Assembly (NCBI RefSeq): GCF_028369295.1
Contig: NZ_JAQMYP010000004.1
Location: forward strand, 124,001-188,000
Direction: 5' to 3'
Length of the DNA stretch: 64,000 bases
From: Streptomyces sp. HD
GTDB taxonomy: Bacteria > Actinomycetota > Actinomycetes > Streptomycetales > Streptomycetaceae
Positions 1 to 9,048 of this stretch are shown here, in pieces. Under the pieces are notes generated by a model. That model saw nothing but the letters and a program-made list of their open reading frames with translations, was not told where the DNA came from and searched no databases. Within the stretch, counting starts at the first letter, position 1; each line of letters starts with the position of its first letter. A program made the translations under genes and the position numbers.

Positions 1-1
1 T

Positions 2-28
2 GGCGTGGAGGTCATTGACGAAGCGTAA
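2..28 (+). CDS. possible 3' end of a gene entering from the left edge
   Basis: The second frame reads Gly-Val-Glu-Val-Ile-Asp-Glu-Ala and then a TAA stop. This is compatible with the C-terminal end of a protein whose body lies left of the window. Nine codons are too few to assign a family. From here to the end of the next gene (minus strand, stop at 144) I see nothing else. Confidence 0.3.
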   Translation, partial: GVEVIDEA

Positions 29-143
29 CCAGCCCGCGCGACCACACCGCCGACGCGGATCGGACCCACACCTCCGATGCGGTTCGGACCTACGCCGGCG
101 ACACCGGCCGGCCCGGCGTCCGGCCCGCCGTCCGGGCCACCGC

Positions 144-1217
144 TCAGGCCTCTGCCTCCGCCAGCCGCACCGTCCGCTCCGCCAGCTCGCTGATCCGCAC
201 CCCGTCGAACCCGAACACGGCACTGCGCACCGTGTCCTCCAGCGGCTCGCTCCACTGGTCCGGGATCGCCCCCGCCCCCGTCAGCACACCGGCCACCGAC
301 CCGGCGGTCGCCCCGTTGGAGTCGGTGTCCAGACCGCCGCGCACGGTGAGGGTGATGGTGCGGGTGAAGTCGCCGTCGCCGTAGAGCAGCCCGGCGGTGA
401 GCACGGCCGCGTTCGGGATGGTGTGGATCCAGCCGAGCCCGGCGGTCTCCTCGGCGACCGTGGTGAGCGTGTCCTCCCAGGTCATCCGGGTGTCATGGAG
501 CGAGACGACCCGGCGTACGGTGCGGGCGAGGCGGCTGCTCGCCGGGATGACGGTGAGGGCCTGGTCGACGGCCCGGCGGACCGTGGGCGCGGTGAACGCC
601 GCCGCGATCAGCGCCGCGGCCCACATCGCGCCGTACACACCGTTGCCGGTGTGCGACAGCACCGCGTCCCGGCGGGCGAGCGCGGCGGCCCGGCGCGGCA
701 CGCCCGGGCAGGTCCAGCCGTAGATGTCGGCCCGGATGAGGGCGCCGATCCACTCCTGGTACGGATTGTCGTACGTCGCGGTGAGCGGCGGCTTCAGCCC
801 GTTCGCCAGGTTGCGGTAGGCGGCCCGCTCCGCCGTGAAGGTCTGCAGATACGGCAGCCGCAGCAGCCACAGGTCCCCGACCTGCTCGGTGCTGAAACCG
901 AAGCCGTGGGTTTCGAGGAGGTCCAGGCCGAGGATCGCGTAGTCCACGTCGTCGTCGCGGCAGCTGCCGTGGATACGGCCACGTACGCACTGCCGCCACT
1001 CGGGGCGCAGCTCGAAGCCGTCGTCCTCGCTCGGCGGCTCGGGGAGATAGTCGGTAAGGGGCAGGGCGGCGGCCTGCCGCAGATACTGGTCGATCCGGTC
1101 CCGCGTCCACAGGTCGCCCTGCTCGACCGGTTTGCCGAGCATGTTGCCCGCGATCCGGCCCAGCCAGCCCCCGAGGATGCGGTCGGCGAGCTCTGGCTCA
1201 GTGCCCACAGGGGTCAT
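144..1217 (-). CDS. ADP-ribosylglycohydrolase family protein
   Basis: A 357-residue protein of the ADP-ribosylglycohydrolase (DraG/ARH) fold, which hydrolyses ADP-ribose from proteins or small molecules using a binuclear metal centre. Seen: an N-terminal GGWLGRIAGNMLGKP segment (residues 16-30), an acidic DDDVDY stretch near residues 88-93 that fits the first metal-binding motif, and a C-terminal GLDTDSNGATAGS signature with Asp297 and Asp299, the usual second metal motif. No signal peptide, so probably cytoplasmic. The next gene is divergent. The substrate is unknown; many actinobacterial members of this family have not been characterised. Confidence 0.88.
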   Translation of the reverse strand: MTPVGTEPELADRILGGWLGRIAGNMLGKPVEQGDLWTRDRIDQYLRQAAALPLTDYLPEPPSEDDGFELRPEWRQCVRGRIHGSCRDDDVDYAILGLDLLETHGFGFSTEQVGDLWLLRLPYLQTFTAERAAYRNLANGLKPPLTATYDNPYQEWIGALIRADIYGWTCPGVPRRAAALARRDAVLSHTGNGVYGAMWAAALIAAAFTAPTVRRAVDQALTVIPASSRLARTVRRVVSLHDTRMTWEDTLTTVAEETAGLGWIHTIPNAAVLTAGLLYGDGDFTRTITLTVRGGLDTDSNGATAGSVAGVLTGAGAIPDQWSEPLEDTVRSAVFGFDGVRISELAERTVRLAEAEA

Positions 1218-1330
1218 AGGACCGGTTTACCCAATTCCGGCCGCGGCCGCGCGGGGTTCGGCAGCTCGCACAGGGGTTCCCCAGGCCGCTCGTACGTTGT
1301 TCCCACCGTCTTCTCAGGGTCCGGGCAGTG

Positions 1331-1342
1331 CATGACGTCATG
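1331..1342. promoter_or_regulatory. perfect 12-bp palindrome CATGACGTCATG between divergent genes
   Basis: A perfect palindrome lies in the shared upstream region of the ADP-ribosylglycohydrolase-like gene and the glycerate kinase gene, 77 bp before the kinase start. It could be an operator for a dimeric regulator. No regulator is assigned and a chance palindrome is not excluded. Confidence 0.25.
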
Positions 1343-1418
1343 GGCCTCCTCCGGTTAAGGTCGCAGCGGCGCGACTGGCCTTGACGTGCGCGAGGCCCGG
1401 AGAGCAAGGGGAAAACAG

Positions 1419-2549
1419 GTGACACAGCGCGTGCTCATCGCCGCGGACAAGTTCAAGGGGTCGCTGACGGCCGTGCAGGTCGCCGAGCGGGTGACAGCCG
1501 GTCTGCGCCGGATCGTGCCGGATCTCCAGGTCGAGGCCATGCCCGTGGCCGACGGCGGCGACGGCACCGTGGACGCGGCGGTCGCGGCCGGTTTCGAGCG
1601 GCGGGAGGTCCGGGTCGCCGGGCCCCTCGGGGACGAGGTGACGGCGGCGTTCGCGCTGCGCGGCGACACTGCGGTCGTGGAGATGGCCGAGGCGAGCGGC
1701 CTGCAGCGACTGCCCGCGGGGGTCTTCGCGCCGCTCACGGCATCCACCTACGGCTCCGGCGAGCTGCTGCGTGCCGCGCTGGACGCGGGCGCCCGCACGA
1801 TCGTCTTCGGCGTCGGCGGCAGCGCCACCACCGACGGCGGCGCCGGCATGCTGACCGCCCTGGGTGCACACTTCCTCGACAAGGACGGGGAGCCGGTCGC
1901 ACCCGGCGGCGGGGGCCTGGAGGCCCTGGCCACGGCCGACCTGTCCGCCCTGGACCCGAGGCTGGCCTCCGTCGACCTCGTGCTCGCCAGCGACGTGGAC
2001 AACCCGCTGACCGGCCCCAAGGGCGCGCCGGCGATCTACGGCCCGCAGAAGGGCGCCTCCCCGGAGGACGTCCGGACCTTGGACGCGGCCCTCGCGCACT
2101 TCGCGAAGGTGCTGGAGGAGTCCTTCGGCCCAAGGGCCGCCGAGCACGCCGCCGCACCGGGCGCGGGCGCGGCGGGTGGCATCGGCTACGGCGCCCTCCT
2201 CCTCGGCGCCCGCTTCCGCCCCGGCATCGAGGTCATGCTCGACGTGCTCGGCTTCGGCCCGGCACTGGAGCGGGCCGATCTGGTCATCACCGGCGAGGGC
2301 TCCCTGGACGAGCAGACCCTGCACGGCAAGGCCCCGGCGGGCGTCGCCGCGGCGGCCCGCGCGGCCGACAAGGAGGTCGTCGCGGTGTGCGGCCGCCTCG
2401 CGCTGTCACCGGAGGCGCTGGGCCGGGCCGGGATCCGGCGGGCGTATCCACTGACGGAGGTCGAGCCGGACGTGGCGAAGTGCATCGCGGACGCCGGGCC
2501 GATCCTGGAGCGGGTGGCGGAGCAGATCGCCCGGGACTTCCTGAGCTGA
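1419..2549 (+). CDS. glycerate kinase (GlxK/type I family)
   Basis: A 376-residue glycerate kinase, which phosphorylates D-glycerate from glyoxylate or serine catabolism for entry into lower glycolysis. Seen: the N-terminal AADKFKGSLTA motif (residues 8-18), MPVADGGDGT (about 41-50) and GVGGSATTDGG (131-141), all hallmarks of this family, which is unrelated to the MOFRL type. Length is normal. I chose GTG at 1419 because it begins VTQRVLIAADKFKGS and follows a purine-rich GGAGAGCAAGGGG stretch; an in-frame GTG at 1386 would add 11 unconserved residues. A strong hairpin follows the stop codon. Confidence 0.92.
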   Translation: MTQRVLIAADKFKGSLTAVQVAERVTAGLRRIVPDLQVEAMPVADGGDGTVDAAVAAGFERREVRVAGPLGDEVTAAFALRGDTAVVEMAEASGLQRLPAGVFAPLTASTYGSGELLRAALDAGARTIVFGVGGSATTDGGAGMLTALGAHFLDKDGEPVAPGGGGLEALATADLSALDPRLASVDLVLASDVDNPLTGPKGAPAIYGPQKGASPEDVRTLDAALAHFAKVLEESFGPRAAEHAAAPGAGAAGGIGYGALLLGARFRPGIEVMLDVLGFGPALERADLVITGEGSLDEQTLHGKAPAGVAAAARAADKEVVAVCGRLALSPEALGRAGIRRAYPLTEVEPDVAKCIADAGPILERVAEQIARDFLS

Positions 2550-2565
2550 GCCGCCCACGTACACC

Positions 2566-2599
2566 GAAGGGCCCCGAGCCGACTGGCTCGGGGCCCTTC
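2566..2599. terminator. bidirectional hairpin terminator
   Basis: A perfect 15-bp stem (GAAGGGCCCCGAGCC and its complement) with a four-base loop (GACT) lies 16 nt after the glycerate kinase stop and 18 nt after the convergent pssA stop. It is G+C rich without a long T-run, as is common in Streptomyces, and probably serves both genes. Confidence 0.85.
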
Positions 2600-2617
2600 A
2601 GGTTGTCGTACGGCCGA

Positions 2618-3469
2618 TTACGGGAGCTGCGCCGCCCGGGCCTCGCGCCGGTTGTCGCGGAAGTTGTTCACCCGGCGGGCCGTGGCGAACAGCGGGATGA
2701 CCGCGCCCATCACCAGCTGGAGCGCGCAGCCGGTCTGCAGGAGCAGCTGACCGCTCGGGGCGTCGAAGGCCCAGGCCGCCAGCAGACCCATCGACATGAC
2801 GATCCAGGAGAGCATCGCCACCGCCAGCCGGCCCCGCGGCTTCGGGTACTCGACGCGGCTCACCATGAGCCAGGCCGTGCCCAGGATCGCCAGCAGCGTC
2901 GCCACGAAGGGCAGCTCAAGAAGCACGATCGAGACCACTGTCAGAGCGCCGAACGGCGAGGGCATGCCCTGGAACATGCCGTTCGGGACCGTGACACACG
3001 AGAACCGCGCGAGTCTCAGCACCACCGCCAACAGCACGACGATCGCGCCCACCGCCGCGACCCGCTCATGCGCGTCCCTCGCGACCATGCCGTACACGAG
3101 CACGAAGTACGCGGGCGCCAGCCCGAAGCTGATCAGGTCGGAGAGGTTGTCCAGCTCCGCACCCATCGGCGAGGACCGCAGCTTGCGGGCGACGAGACCG
3201 TCGAACAGGTCGAAGACAGCCGCGCACAGCATCAGTATCACTGCCGTGGCCGCGCTGTTGCGGGCCATGCCCGAATCGTCGCCCGAGAGGTGCGGGATCA
3301 GGATGCCGGTGGTGGTGAAGTACACCGCCATGAAGCCGCACGTGGCGTTACCGAGAGTGAGGGTGTCCGCTATCGACAGACGAAGAGAAAGAGGCATCTC
3401 CTCCTCTTCGTCGACCTCGTCGGCCTCGGGTACCCAGCCCGGCTGGGTCTCAGGATCAATCACGGTCAA
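2618..3469 (-). CDS. pssA: CDP-diacylglycerol--serine O-phosphatidyltransferase
   Basis: A 283-residue integral membrane enzyme that joins serine to CDP-diacylglycerol to make phosphatidylserine. The CDP-alcohol phosphotransferase motif is at Asp90 to Asp111 (DGLVARKLRSSPMGAELD followed by NLSD), with seven rather than eight residues between AR and the conserved Gly. An acidic, probably disordered N-terminal 25 residues precede several hydrophobic segments. It overlaps the end of psd by 14 bp, so the two are translationally coupled; the decarboxylase converts this enzyme's product to phosphatidylethanolamine. Confidence 0.93.
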   Translation of the reverse strand: MTVIDPETQPGWVPEADEVDEEEEMPLSLRLSIADTLTLGNATCGFMAVYFTTTGILIPHLSGDDSGMARNSAATAVILMLCAAVFDLFDGLVARKLRSSPMGAELDNLSDLISFGLAPAYFVLVYGMVARDAHERVAAVGAIVVLLAVVLRLARFSCVTVPNGMFQGMPSPFGALTVVSIVLLELPFVATLLAILGTAWLMVSRVEYPKPRGRLAVAMLSWIVMSMGLLAAWAFDAPSGQLLLQTGCALQLVMGAVIPLFATARRVNNFRDNRREARAAQLP

Positions 3470-4115
3470 TGCGAGTCACTCCAGCCACGGTCTTCTGCCC
3501 GACCTCGACCGCGACCTCCACGCCCTCGGGCAGGTAGATGTCGACACGCGAGCCGAAGCGGATCAGACCGATACGGTCGCCCTGCTCGACCTTCGTGCCC
3601 TGCGGGATGTAGGGGACGATACGACGAGCCACCGCGCCGGCGATCTGGACCATCTCGATGTCGCCGAGTTCGGTGTCGAAGTGCCAGACTACGCGCTCGT
3701 TGTTCTCGCTCTCCTTGTTGAAGGCCGGAACGAACCCACCCGGGATGTGCTCCACGGAGGTCACCGTGCCGGAGAGCGGCGCGCGGTTGACATGGACGTT
3801 CAGCGGGCTCATGAAGATCGCGACGCGGGTACGGCCGTCCTTCCACGGCATGATGCTCTGCACCACACCGTCGGCGGGCGAGATGACCCGGCCCGGGGCG
3901 ATCTCGCGCTCGGGGTCGCGGAAGAACCACAGCATGCCCGCCGCGAGAGCGGTGGCGGGCACAGCGACAGCCTTGGCGACGCCGGAGCGGCGTGCACGCA
4001 GCAGGCTGACGGCTGCGGTGGCGACGGTCGGGAGAAGCCACGGCGATGCTCCGCGCGCGAGGCGTACGCCGCCGACCTGGCTGTCGCGTGGTGCAGAGGT
4101 TTGGCTGTGGGGCAT
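3456..4115 (-). CDS. psd: phosphatidylserine decarboxylase proenzyme
   Basis: A 219-residue decarboxylase of the short (archaeal/type II-like) group that makes phosphatidylethanolamine. The autocleavage site FGSR is at residues 187-190, where Ser189 would become the pyruvoyl group. FFRDPER (64-70) and SPLNVHVNR (103-111) are family motifs, and one or two N-terminal hydrophobic stretches (about 27-62) anchor it in the membrane. I chose the start at 4115 (MPHSQ); the frame is open for 49 more codons upstream without family similarity. First gene of the psd-pssA pair. Confidence 0.92.
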   Translation of the reverse strand: MPHSQTSAPRDSQVGGVRLARGASPWLLPTVATAAVSLLRARRSGVAKAVAVPATALAAGMLWFFRDPEREIAPGRVISPADGVVQSIMPWKDGRTRVAIFMSPLNVHVNRAPLSGTVTSVEHIPGGFVPAFNKESENNERVVWHFDTELGDIEMVQIAGAVARRIVPYIPQGTKVEQGDRIGLIRFGSRVDIYLPEGVEVAVEVGQKTVAGVTRIDRD

Positions 4116-4285
4116 GGATGACCTTCGTAGCGGATGATGCCGCGCGGTATCAGGGGACGGCGGCTTTCCCGGGATCGTACCGGTCGCGGGCCACAACTGG
4201 GCAAGCCAGGAAGCCGAGTCGGCTGCTGAAGAGTGTTGACGGGGTGTGATCTTCTTCTCCAAGAAAACACCCCGTATTCGGACAA

Positions 4286-5491
4286 TCAGCCCTGGAATCG
4301 ATACTCTTCGAGCAACCTGCGACCGATGATCATTTTCTGGATCTCGGCGGTACCTTCACCGATCAGCAGCATCGGAGCCTCACGGTAGAGGCGCTCGATC
4401 TCGTACTCCTTGGAGAAGCCGTAGCCGCCGTGGATCCGGAAGGCATCCTCCACGACCTCCTTGCAGTATTCGGAGGCGAGGTACTTCGCCATCCCTGCTT
4501 CGAGGTCGTTTCGTTCTCCGGAGTCCTTTTTGCGTGCCGCGTTCACCATCATGGCATGCGCGGCCTCGACCTTGGTAGCCATCTCGGCCAGCTTGAACTG
4601 GATCGCCTGGTGCTGGGCGATCGGCTTGCCGAAGGTGTGACGCTGTTGGGCGTACTGGACACCGAGCTCGAACGCACGCTGAGCGACACCGCAACCACGC
4701 GCCGCCACGTTTACACGCCCGACCTCAACGCCGTCCATCATTTGGTAAAAACCGCGACCGGTGACGCCGCCGAGTACCCGATTGGCCGGAATGCGCAGGC
4801 CGTCCATGATGAGCTCGGTCGTGTCGACGCCCTTGTAGCCCATCTTGTCGATCTTGCCGGGGATGGTGAGGCCGGGGCGGACCTCTCCGAAGCCGGGCTC
4901 CTTCTCGACGAGGAAGGTCGTCATCGACTTGTGGGGCGCCGTGCCCTCGGGGTGTCCTTCGTCACTTCGGACGAGAACGGCGACCAAGCTTGACGTTCCG
5001 CCGTTCGTCAGCCACATCTTCTGGCCGTTCAGGACGTACTCCTCGCCGTCCTTCACCGCCTTCGAGGTGATGGCCGACACATCGGAGCCCAGGCCCGGCT
5101 CCGACATCGAGAAGGCGCCGCGGATGTCGCCGGCCGCCATGCGGGGGAGGAAGTGGTCCTTCTGCTCCTGCGTGCCGTGCTGCTTGAGCATGTACGCCAC
5201 GATGAAATGCGTGTTGATGATGCCGGAGACCGACATCCAGCCGCGGGCGATCTCCTCGACGCACAGGGCGTATGTCAGGAGCGACTCGCCCAGACCGCCG
5301 TACTCCTCGGGGATCATCAGGCCGAACAGGCCCAACTCCTTAAGGCCGTCGACGATCTGCTGCGGGTACTCGTCGCGGTGCTCCAGCTCGGTCGCGACCG
5401 GGATGATCTCCTTGTCCACGAAGTCGCGGACGGTGGAGAGGATCTCCTGCTGGATGTCGGTCAGACCGGCGGTCTGGGCGAGACGGGCCAT
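4286..5491 (-). CDS. acyl-CoA dehydrogenase, probable methylsuccinyl-CoA dehydrogenase
   Basis: A 401-residue flavin-dependent acyl-CoA dehydrogenase with the ordinary three-domain length. The C-terminal LLIGEGTAEIQ motif carries the expected catalytic Glu at residue 379, and the FAD/substrate segments FSMSEPGLGSD and MWLTNGG are intact. It is the last gene of the minus-strand EMC cluster, where a dehydrogenase oxidising (2S)-methylsuccinyl-CoA to mesaconyl-C1-CoA is required. The specific substrate is inferred from context: proteobacterial methylsuccinyl-CoA dehydrogenases carry an N-terminal extension that is absent here. Only 3 nt separate it from the MaoC gene. Confidence 0.85.
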   Translation of the reverse strand: MARLAQTAGLTDIQQEILSTVRDFVDKEIIPVATELEHRDEYPQQIVDGLKELGLFGLMIPEEYGGLGESLLTYALCVEEIARGWMSVSGIINTHFIVAYMLKQHGTQEQKDHFLPRMAAGDIRGAFSMSEPGLGSDVSAITSKAVKDGEEYVLNGQKMWLTNGGTSSLVAVLVRSDEGHPEGTAPHKSMTTFLVEKEPGFGEVRPGLTIPGKIDKMGYKGVDTTELIMDGLRIPANRVLGGVTGRGFYQMMDGVEVGRVNVAARGCGVAQRAFELGVQYAQQRHTFGKPIAQHQAIQFKLAEMATKVEAAHAMMVNAARKKDSGERNDLEAGMAKYLASEYCKEVVEDAFRIHGGYGFSKEYEIERLYREAPMLLIGEGTAEIQKMIIGRRLLEEYRFQG

Positions 5492-5494
5492 GGC

Positions 5495-6007
5495 TTACTT
5501 CTCCTGCGACTTGAGCTCGGGGCGGCCGGGCTGCTCGCCGCCGCGCTCCTTGATGTAGGTCTCGGTGGGGACCATGACCTTGCGGCGGAACACACAGACC
5601 AGCGTGCCGTCCTGCTTGTAGCCCTTGGTCTCGACGTAGACGATGCCGCGGTCGTTCTTCGACTTCGACGGCCACTTGTCGAGCACGGTCGTCTGGCCGT
5701 AGATCGTGTCGCCGTGGAAGGTCGGCGCCACGTGCTTGAGCGACTCGATCTCCAGGTTGGCGATGGCCTTGCCGGAGATGTCCGGCACGCTCATGCCGAG
5801 CAGCAGCGAGTAGATGTAGTTCCCGACGACGACGTTCTTGCCGAAGTCCGTCGTCTTCTCCGCATAGTTCGTGTCCATGTGGAGCGGGTGATGGTTCATG
5901 GTGAGGAGACAGAACAGGTGGTCGTCGTACTCCGTGACCGTCTTGCCCGGCCAGTGCTTGTACGTCGCCCCGACCTCGAACTCCTCGTAGGTGCGTCCGA
6001 ACTGCAT
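5495..6007 (-). CDS. MaoC-like hydratase, probable mesaconyl-CoA hydratase
   Basis: A 170-residue single hot-dog protein of the MaoC/hydratase-2 type. The active-site region reads LLTMNHHPLHMD, which keeps the N-x-x-P-x-H pattern of this group. In the EMC pathway such an enzyme hydrates mesaconyl-C1-CoA to beta-methylmalyl-CoA. I chose ATG at 6007 (MQFGRTYEEF), 5 nt after the stop of mcl; the frame stays open upstream but only as a shadow of mcl. Function rests on fold plus position between the acyl-CoA dehydrogenase and the malyl-CoA lyase. Confidence 0.86.
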   Translation of the reverse strand: MQFGRTYEEFEVGATYKHWPGKTVTEYDDHLFCLLTMNHHPLHMDTNYAEKTTDFGKNVVVGNYIYSLLLGMSVPDISGKAIANLEIESLKHVAPTFHGDTIYGQTTVLDKWPSKSKNDRGIVYVETKGYKQDGTLVCVFRRKVMVPTETYIKERGGEQPGRPELKSQEK

Positions 6008-6012
6008 CGCGC

Positions 6013-6972
6013 TCAGGCCTCCGGGATCTCGAACTTGCTGGTGCGCTGCATGCCGGCGGCACGGCCCTTGCCGGAGATGACCAGGGCCATCTTGCGGCTG
6101 GCCTCGTCGATCATCTCGTCGCCGAGCATCGCGGAGCCCTTCTTGCCGCCCGCCTCGGACGTGTAGTAGTCGTACGCGTCCAGGATCAGCTCGGCGTGGT
6201 CGTAGTCCTCCTGCGAGGGCGAGAAGATCTCGTTGGACGCCTCGACCTGACCCGGGTGCAGCACCCACTTGCCGTCGAAGCCGAGGGCGGCGGCGCGCTG
6301 GGCGACCTCGCGGTAGCCGTCGATGTTGCGGATCTGCAGGTAGGGGCCGTCGATCGCCTGGAGGTTGTTGGCGCGGGCGGCCATCAGGATCTTCATCAGG
6401 ATGTAGTGGTAGGCGTCCGCCGGGTAGCCGGGCGGCTGCTCGCCCACGACCAGCGACTTCATGTTGATCGACGCCATGAAGTCGGCCGGGCCGAAGATGA
6501 TCGTCTCGACGCGCTGGGACGCCGTCGCGATCTCGTTGACGTTGTTCAGGCCCTGCGCGTTCTCGATCTGCGCCTCGATGCCGATCTTGCCGACCTCGAA
6601 GCCCATCGTCTTCTCGATCTGGGTCAGCAGGAGGTCGAGGGCGACGACCTGCTGGGCCGTCTGCACCTTGGGCAGCATGATGCAGTCGAGGTTCTGGCCG
6701 GCACCCTCGACGACCGTGACGACGTCGCGGTACGTCCACTCGGTCGTCCAGTCGTTGACGCGCACGACCCTCGTCTTGCCGGTCCAGTCGCCCTCATTGA
6801 GGAACTTGACGATGGTGTGCCGCGCCTCGGGCTTGGCGAGCGGCGCGCACGCGTCCTCCAGGTCGAGGAAGACCTGGTCCGCAGGGAGGCCCTGAGCCTT
6901 CTCCAGGAAGCGGGGGTTCGAGCCCGGCACTGCCAGGCAGGAGCGCCGCGGGCGGAGACGGTTGACGGTCAT
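6013..6972 (-). CDS. mcl: L-malyl-CoA/beta-methylmalyl-CoA lyase (HpcH/HpaI-CitE family)
   Basis: A 319-residue TIM-barrel lyase. Seen: FLDLEDACAPLAK near residues 35-47, IEAQIENAQGLNNV with the metal-binding Glu, and FGPADFMASI with the second metal-binding acid, as in CitE-like CoA lyases. In the EMC pathway it cleaves beta-methylmalyl-CoA to glyoxylate and propionyl-CoA and can condense glyoxylate with acetyl-CoA to malyl-CoA. Its start codon overlaps the ecm stop by 4 bp (ATGA), which implies coupling. A citrate lyase role is unlikely because the other subunits are absent. Confidence 0.88.
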   Translation of the reverse strand: MTVNRLRPRRSCLAVPGSNPRFLEKAQGLPADQVFLDLEDACAPLAKPEARHTIVKFLNEGDWTGKTRVVRVNDWTTEWTYRDVVTVVEGAGQNLDCIMLPKVQTAQQVVALDLLLTQIEKTMGFEVGKIGIEAQIENAQGLNNVNEIATASQRVETIIFGPADFMASINMKSLVVGEQPPGYPADAYHYILMKILMAARANNLQAIDGPYLQIRNIDGYREVAQRAAALGFDGKWVLHPGQVEASNEIFSPSQEDYDHAELILDAYDYYTSEAGGKKGSAMLGDEMIDEASRKMALVISGKGRAAGMQRTSKFEIPEA

Positions 6973-9017
6973 GCGGGGACCTCCAGGGGGTCGAGCTTGT
7001 TCGCTTTCCGGATCTCGTCGACGATGCGGCCGATGATTCCGGTGATGTCGAAGTCCTTCGGGGTGAAGACGGCGGCCACACCGGCGGCCCTGAGCTGCTC
7101 GGCGTCACCATTCGGGATGATGCCACCGGCGATCACCGGTATATCTGTGGCACCGGCCACACGGAGTCGTTCCAGCACGTCCGGCACCAGCTGGGCGTGC
7201 GATCCGGAGAGGATCGACAGGCCGACCGCGTGCACGTCCTCGGCGAGGGCCGCGTCCACGATCTGCTCCGGGGTGAGCCGGATGCCCTGGTAGACCACCT
7301 CGAACCCGGCGTCACGGGCCCGCACGGCGATCTGCTCGGCGCCGTTGGAGTGCCCGTCCAGGCCGGGCTTGCCGACCAGGAAGCGCAGCTTGCCGACGCC
7401 CATGTCCTGGGCGGTCAGGTCGACCTTGCGGCGGACCTGCGACAGGGCCGAGCCCTCCTCCGCGGGGATCGCCACCGGCGCCGACGACACCCCGGTCGGT
7501 GCCCGGAACTCGCCGAACACCTCGCGCAGGGCCCCGGCCCACTCGCCGGTCGTGACACCGGCGCGGGCGCACTCCAGGGTGGCCTCCATGAGGTTGGCGG
7601 TGCCCTTGGCGGCCTCCTTCAGCCGCTCCAGCGCCTTGCACGGGCGCGGGTGGTTGAAGGGCGGCTGGTAGCGGGTGTCGCGCCAGTGCTGGAGGCCGGC
7701 GATGACACGGGCCTCGACGGCCGGGTCGACCGTCTGGATGGCCGTGTCGAGATCCGCCGTCAGCGGGTTCGGCTCGGTCGTCTCGAAGATGTTGACGCCG
7801 ATGATCTTCTCGCGGCCGGACTCGATACGGGCGCGCCGTTCGGCGTGCGAGGAGACGAGCTGCGACTTGAGGTAGCCGGACTCGACGGCGGCCATCGCGC
7901 CGCCCATCTCCTGGATCCGCTCGATCTCCGCGAGGGACTCCTCGACGAGCTTGGTCACCTTCGCCTCGATGACGTGCGAGCCCTCGAAGATGTCCTCGTA
8001 CTCCAGCAGGTCGCTCTCATGGGCGAGCACCTGCTGGATGCGCAGCGACCACTGCTGGTCCCAGGGCCGGGGCAGGCCGAGGGCCTCGTTCCAGGCGGGC
8101 AGCTGCACGGCACGCGCGCGTGCGTCCTTCGAGAGGGTCACGGCCAGCATTTCGAGGACGATCCGCTGAACGTTGTTCTCCGGCTGCGCCTCGGTCAGAC
8201 CGAGGGAGTTGACCTGGACTCCGTACCGGAAGCGGCGCTGCTTGGGGTTCTCGATGCCGTAGCGCTCGCGCGTGACCTGGTCCCAGATCCGCCCGAACGC
8301 CCGCATCTTGCACATCTCCTCGATGAAGCGGACGCCCGCGTTCACGAAGAAGGAGATACGGGCCACGACGTCCCCGAACTTCTCGGCGGGGACCTGCCCT
8401 GAATCGCGTACGGCATCGAGAACCGCTATCGCGGTGGACATCGCGTACGCGATCTCCTGGACCGGCGTGGCGCCCGCCTCCTGCAGGTGGTAGCTGCAGA
8501 TGTTGATCGGGTTCCACTTCGGGATGTGGGAGACCGTGTACGCGATCATGTCCGTCGTCAGCCGGAGTGAGGGCCCCGGCGGGAAGACATGGGTCCCCCG
8601 CGACAGGTACTCCTTGACGATGTCGTTCTGGGTCGTGCCCTGGAGCTTGGTGATGTCGGCGCCCTGCTCCTCGGCGACGACCTGGTAGAGCGCCAGCAGC
8701 CACATGGCAGTGGCGTTGATCGTCATCGAGGTGTTCATCTGCTCCAGGGGGATGTCCTGGAACAGCCGGCGCATGTCACCGAGATGGGCGACCGGCACGC
8801 CGACCCGGCCGACCTCGCCGCGGGCGAGGATGTGGTCGGAGTCGTAGCCGGTCTGCGTCGGAAGATCGAACGCGACCGACAGGCCGGTCTGGCCCTTGGC
8901 GAGGTTGCGCCGGTACAGCTCGTTGGACGCCTCGGCCGTGGAGTGACCGGCGTACGTGCGCATGAGCCACGGCCGGTCCTTCTCTCGCGCGCCTTCGGCG
9001 GGCTGACGCTCAGTCAT
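6969..9017 (-). CDS. ecm: ethylmalonyl-CoA mutase (MeaA type), coenzyme B12-dependent
   Basis: A 682-residue single-chain mutase that isomerises ethylmalonyl-CoA to methylsuccinyl-CoA. An N-terminal acyl-CoA mutase barrel (RTYAGHSTAEASNELYR near the start, then SVAFDLPTQTGYDSDH) is followed by a C-terminal cobalamin-binding domain with DGHSNG at 554-559, where His556 is the lower cobalt ligand. The chain is like MeaA/Ecm in carrying both domains, unlike two-subunit isobutyryl-CoA mutases. Isobutyryl- or methylmalonyl-CoA mutase is possible by fold alone, but the ccr neighbour strongly favours Ecm. It lies 31 nt downstream of ccr and overlaps mcl. Confidence 0.92.
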   Translation of the reverse strand: MTERQPAEGAREKDRPWLMRTYAGHSTAEASNELYRRNLAKGQTGLSVAFDLPTQTGYDSDHILARGEVGRVGVPVAHLGDMRRLFQDIPLEQMNTSMTINATAMWLLALYQVVAEEQGADITKLQGTTQNDIVKEYLSRGTHVFPPGPSLRLTTDMIAYTVSHIPKWNPINICSYHLQEAGATPVQEIAYAMSTAIAVLDAVRDSGQVPAEKFGDVVARISFFVNAGVRFIEEMCKMRAFGRIWDQVTRERYGIENPKQRRFRYGVQVNSLGLTEAQPENNVQRIVLEMLAVTLSKDARARAVQLPAWNEALGLPRPWDQQWSLRIQQVLAHESDLLEYEDIFEGSHVIEAKVTKLVEESLAEIERIQEMGGAMAAVESGYLKSQLVSSHAERRARIESGREKIIGVNIFETTEPNPLTADLDTAIQTVDPAVEARVIAGLQHWRDTRYQPPFNHPRPCKALERLKEAAKGTANLMEATLECARAGVTTGEWAGALREVFGEFRAPTGVSSAPVAIPAEEGSALSQVRRKVDLTAQDMGVGKLRFLVGKPGLDGHSNGAEQIAVRARDAGFEVVYQGIRLTPEQIVDAALAEDVHAVGLSILSGSHAQLVPDVLERLRVAGATDIPVIAGGIIPNGDAEQLRAAGVAAVFTPKDFDITGIIGRIVDEIRKANKLDPLEVPA

Positions 9018-9048
9018 CTATGACCTCGGGTGTCTCAGATGTCGCGGA

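Noticed and set aside
15..1358. 447-codon plus-strand frame across the left edge
   Set aside because: Arg/Pro/Gly-rich shadow of the ADP-ribosylglycohydrolase-like gene, which has intact metal motifs on the other strand.
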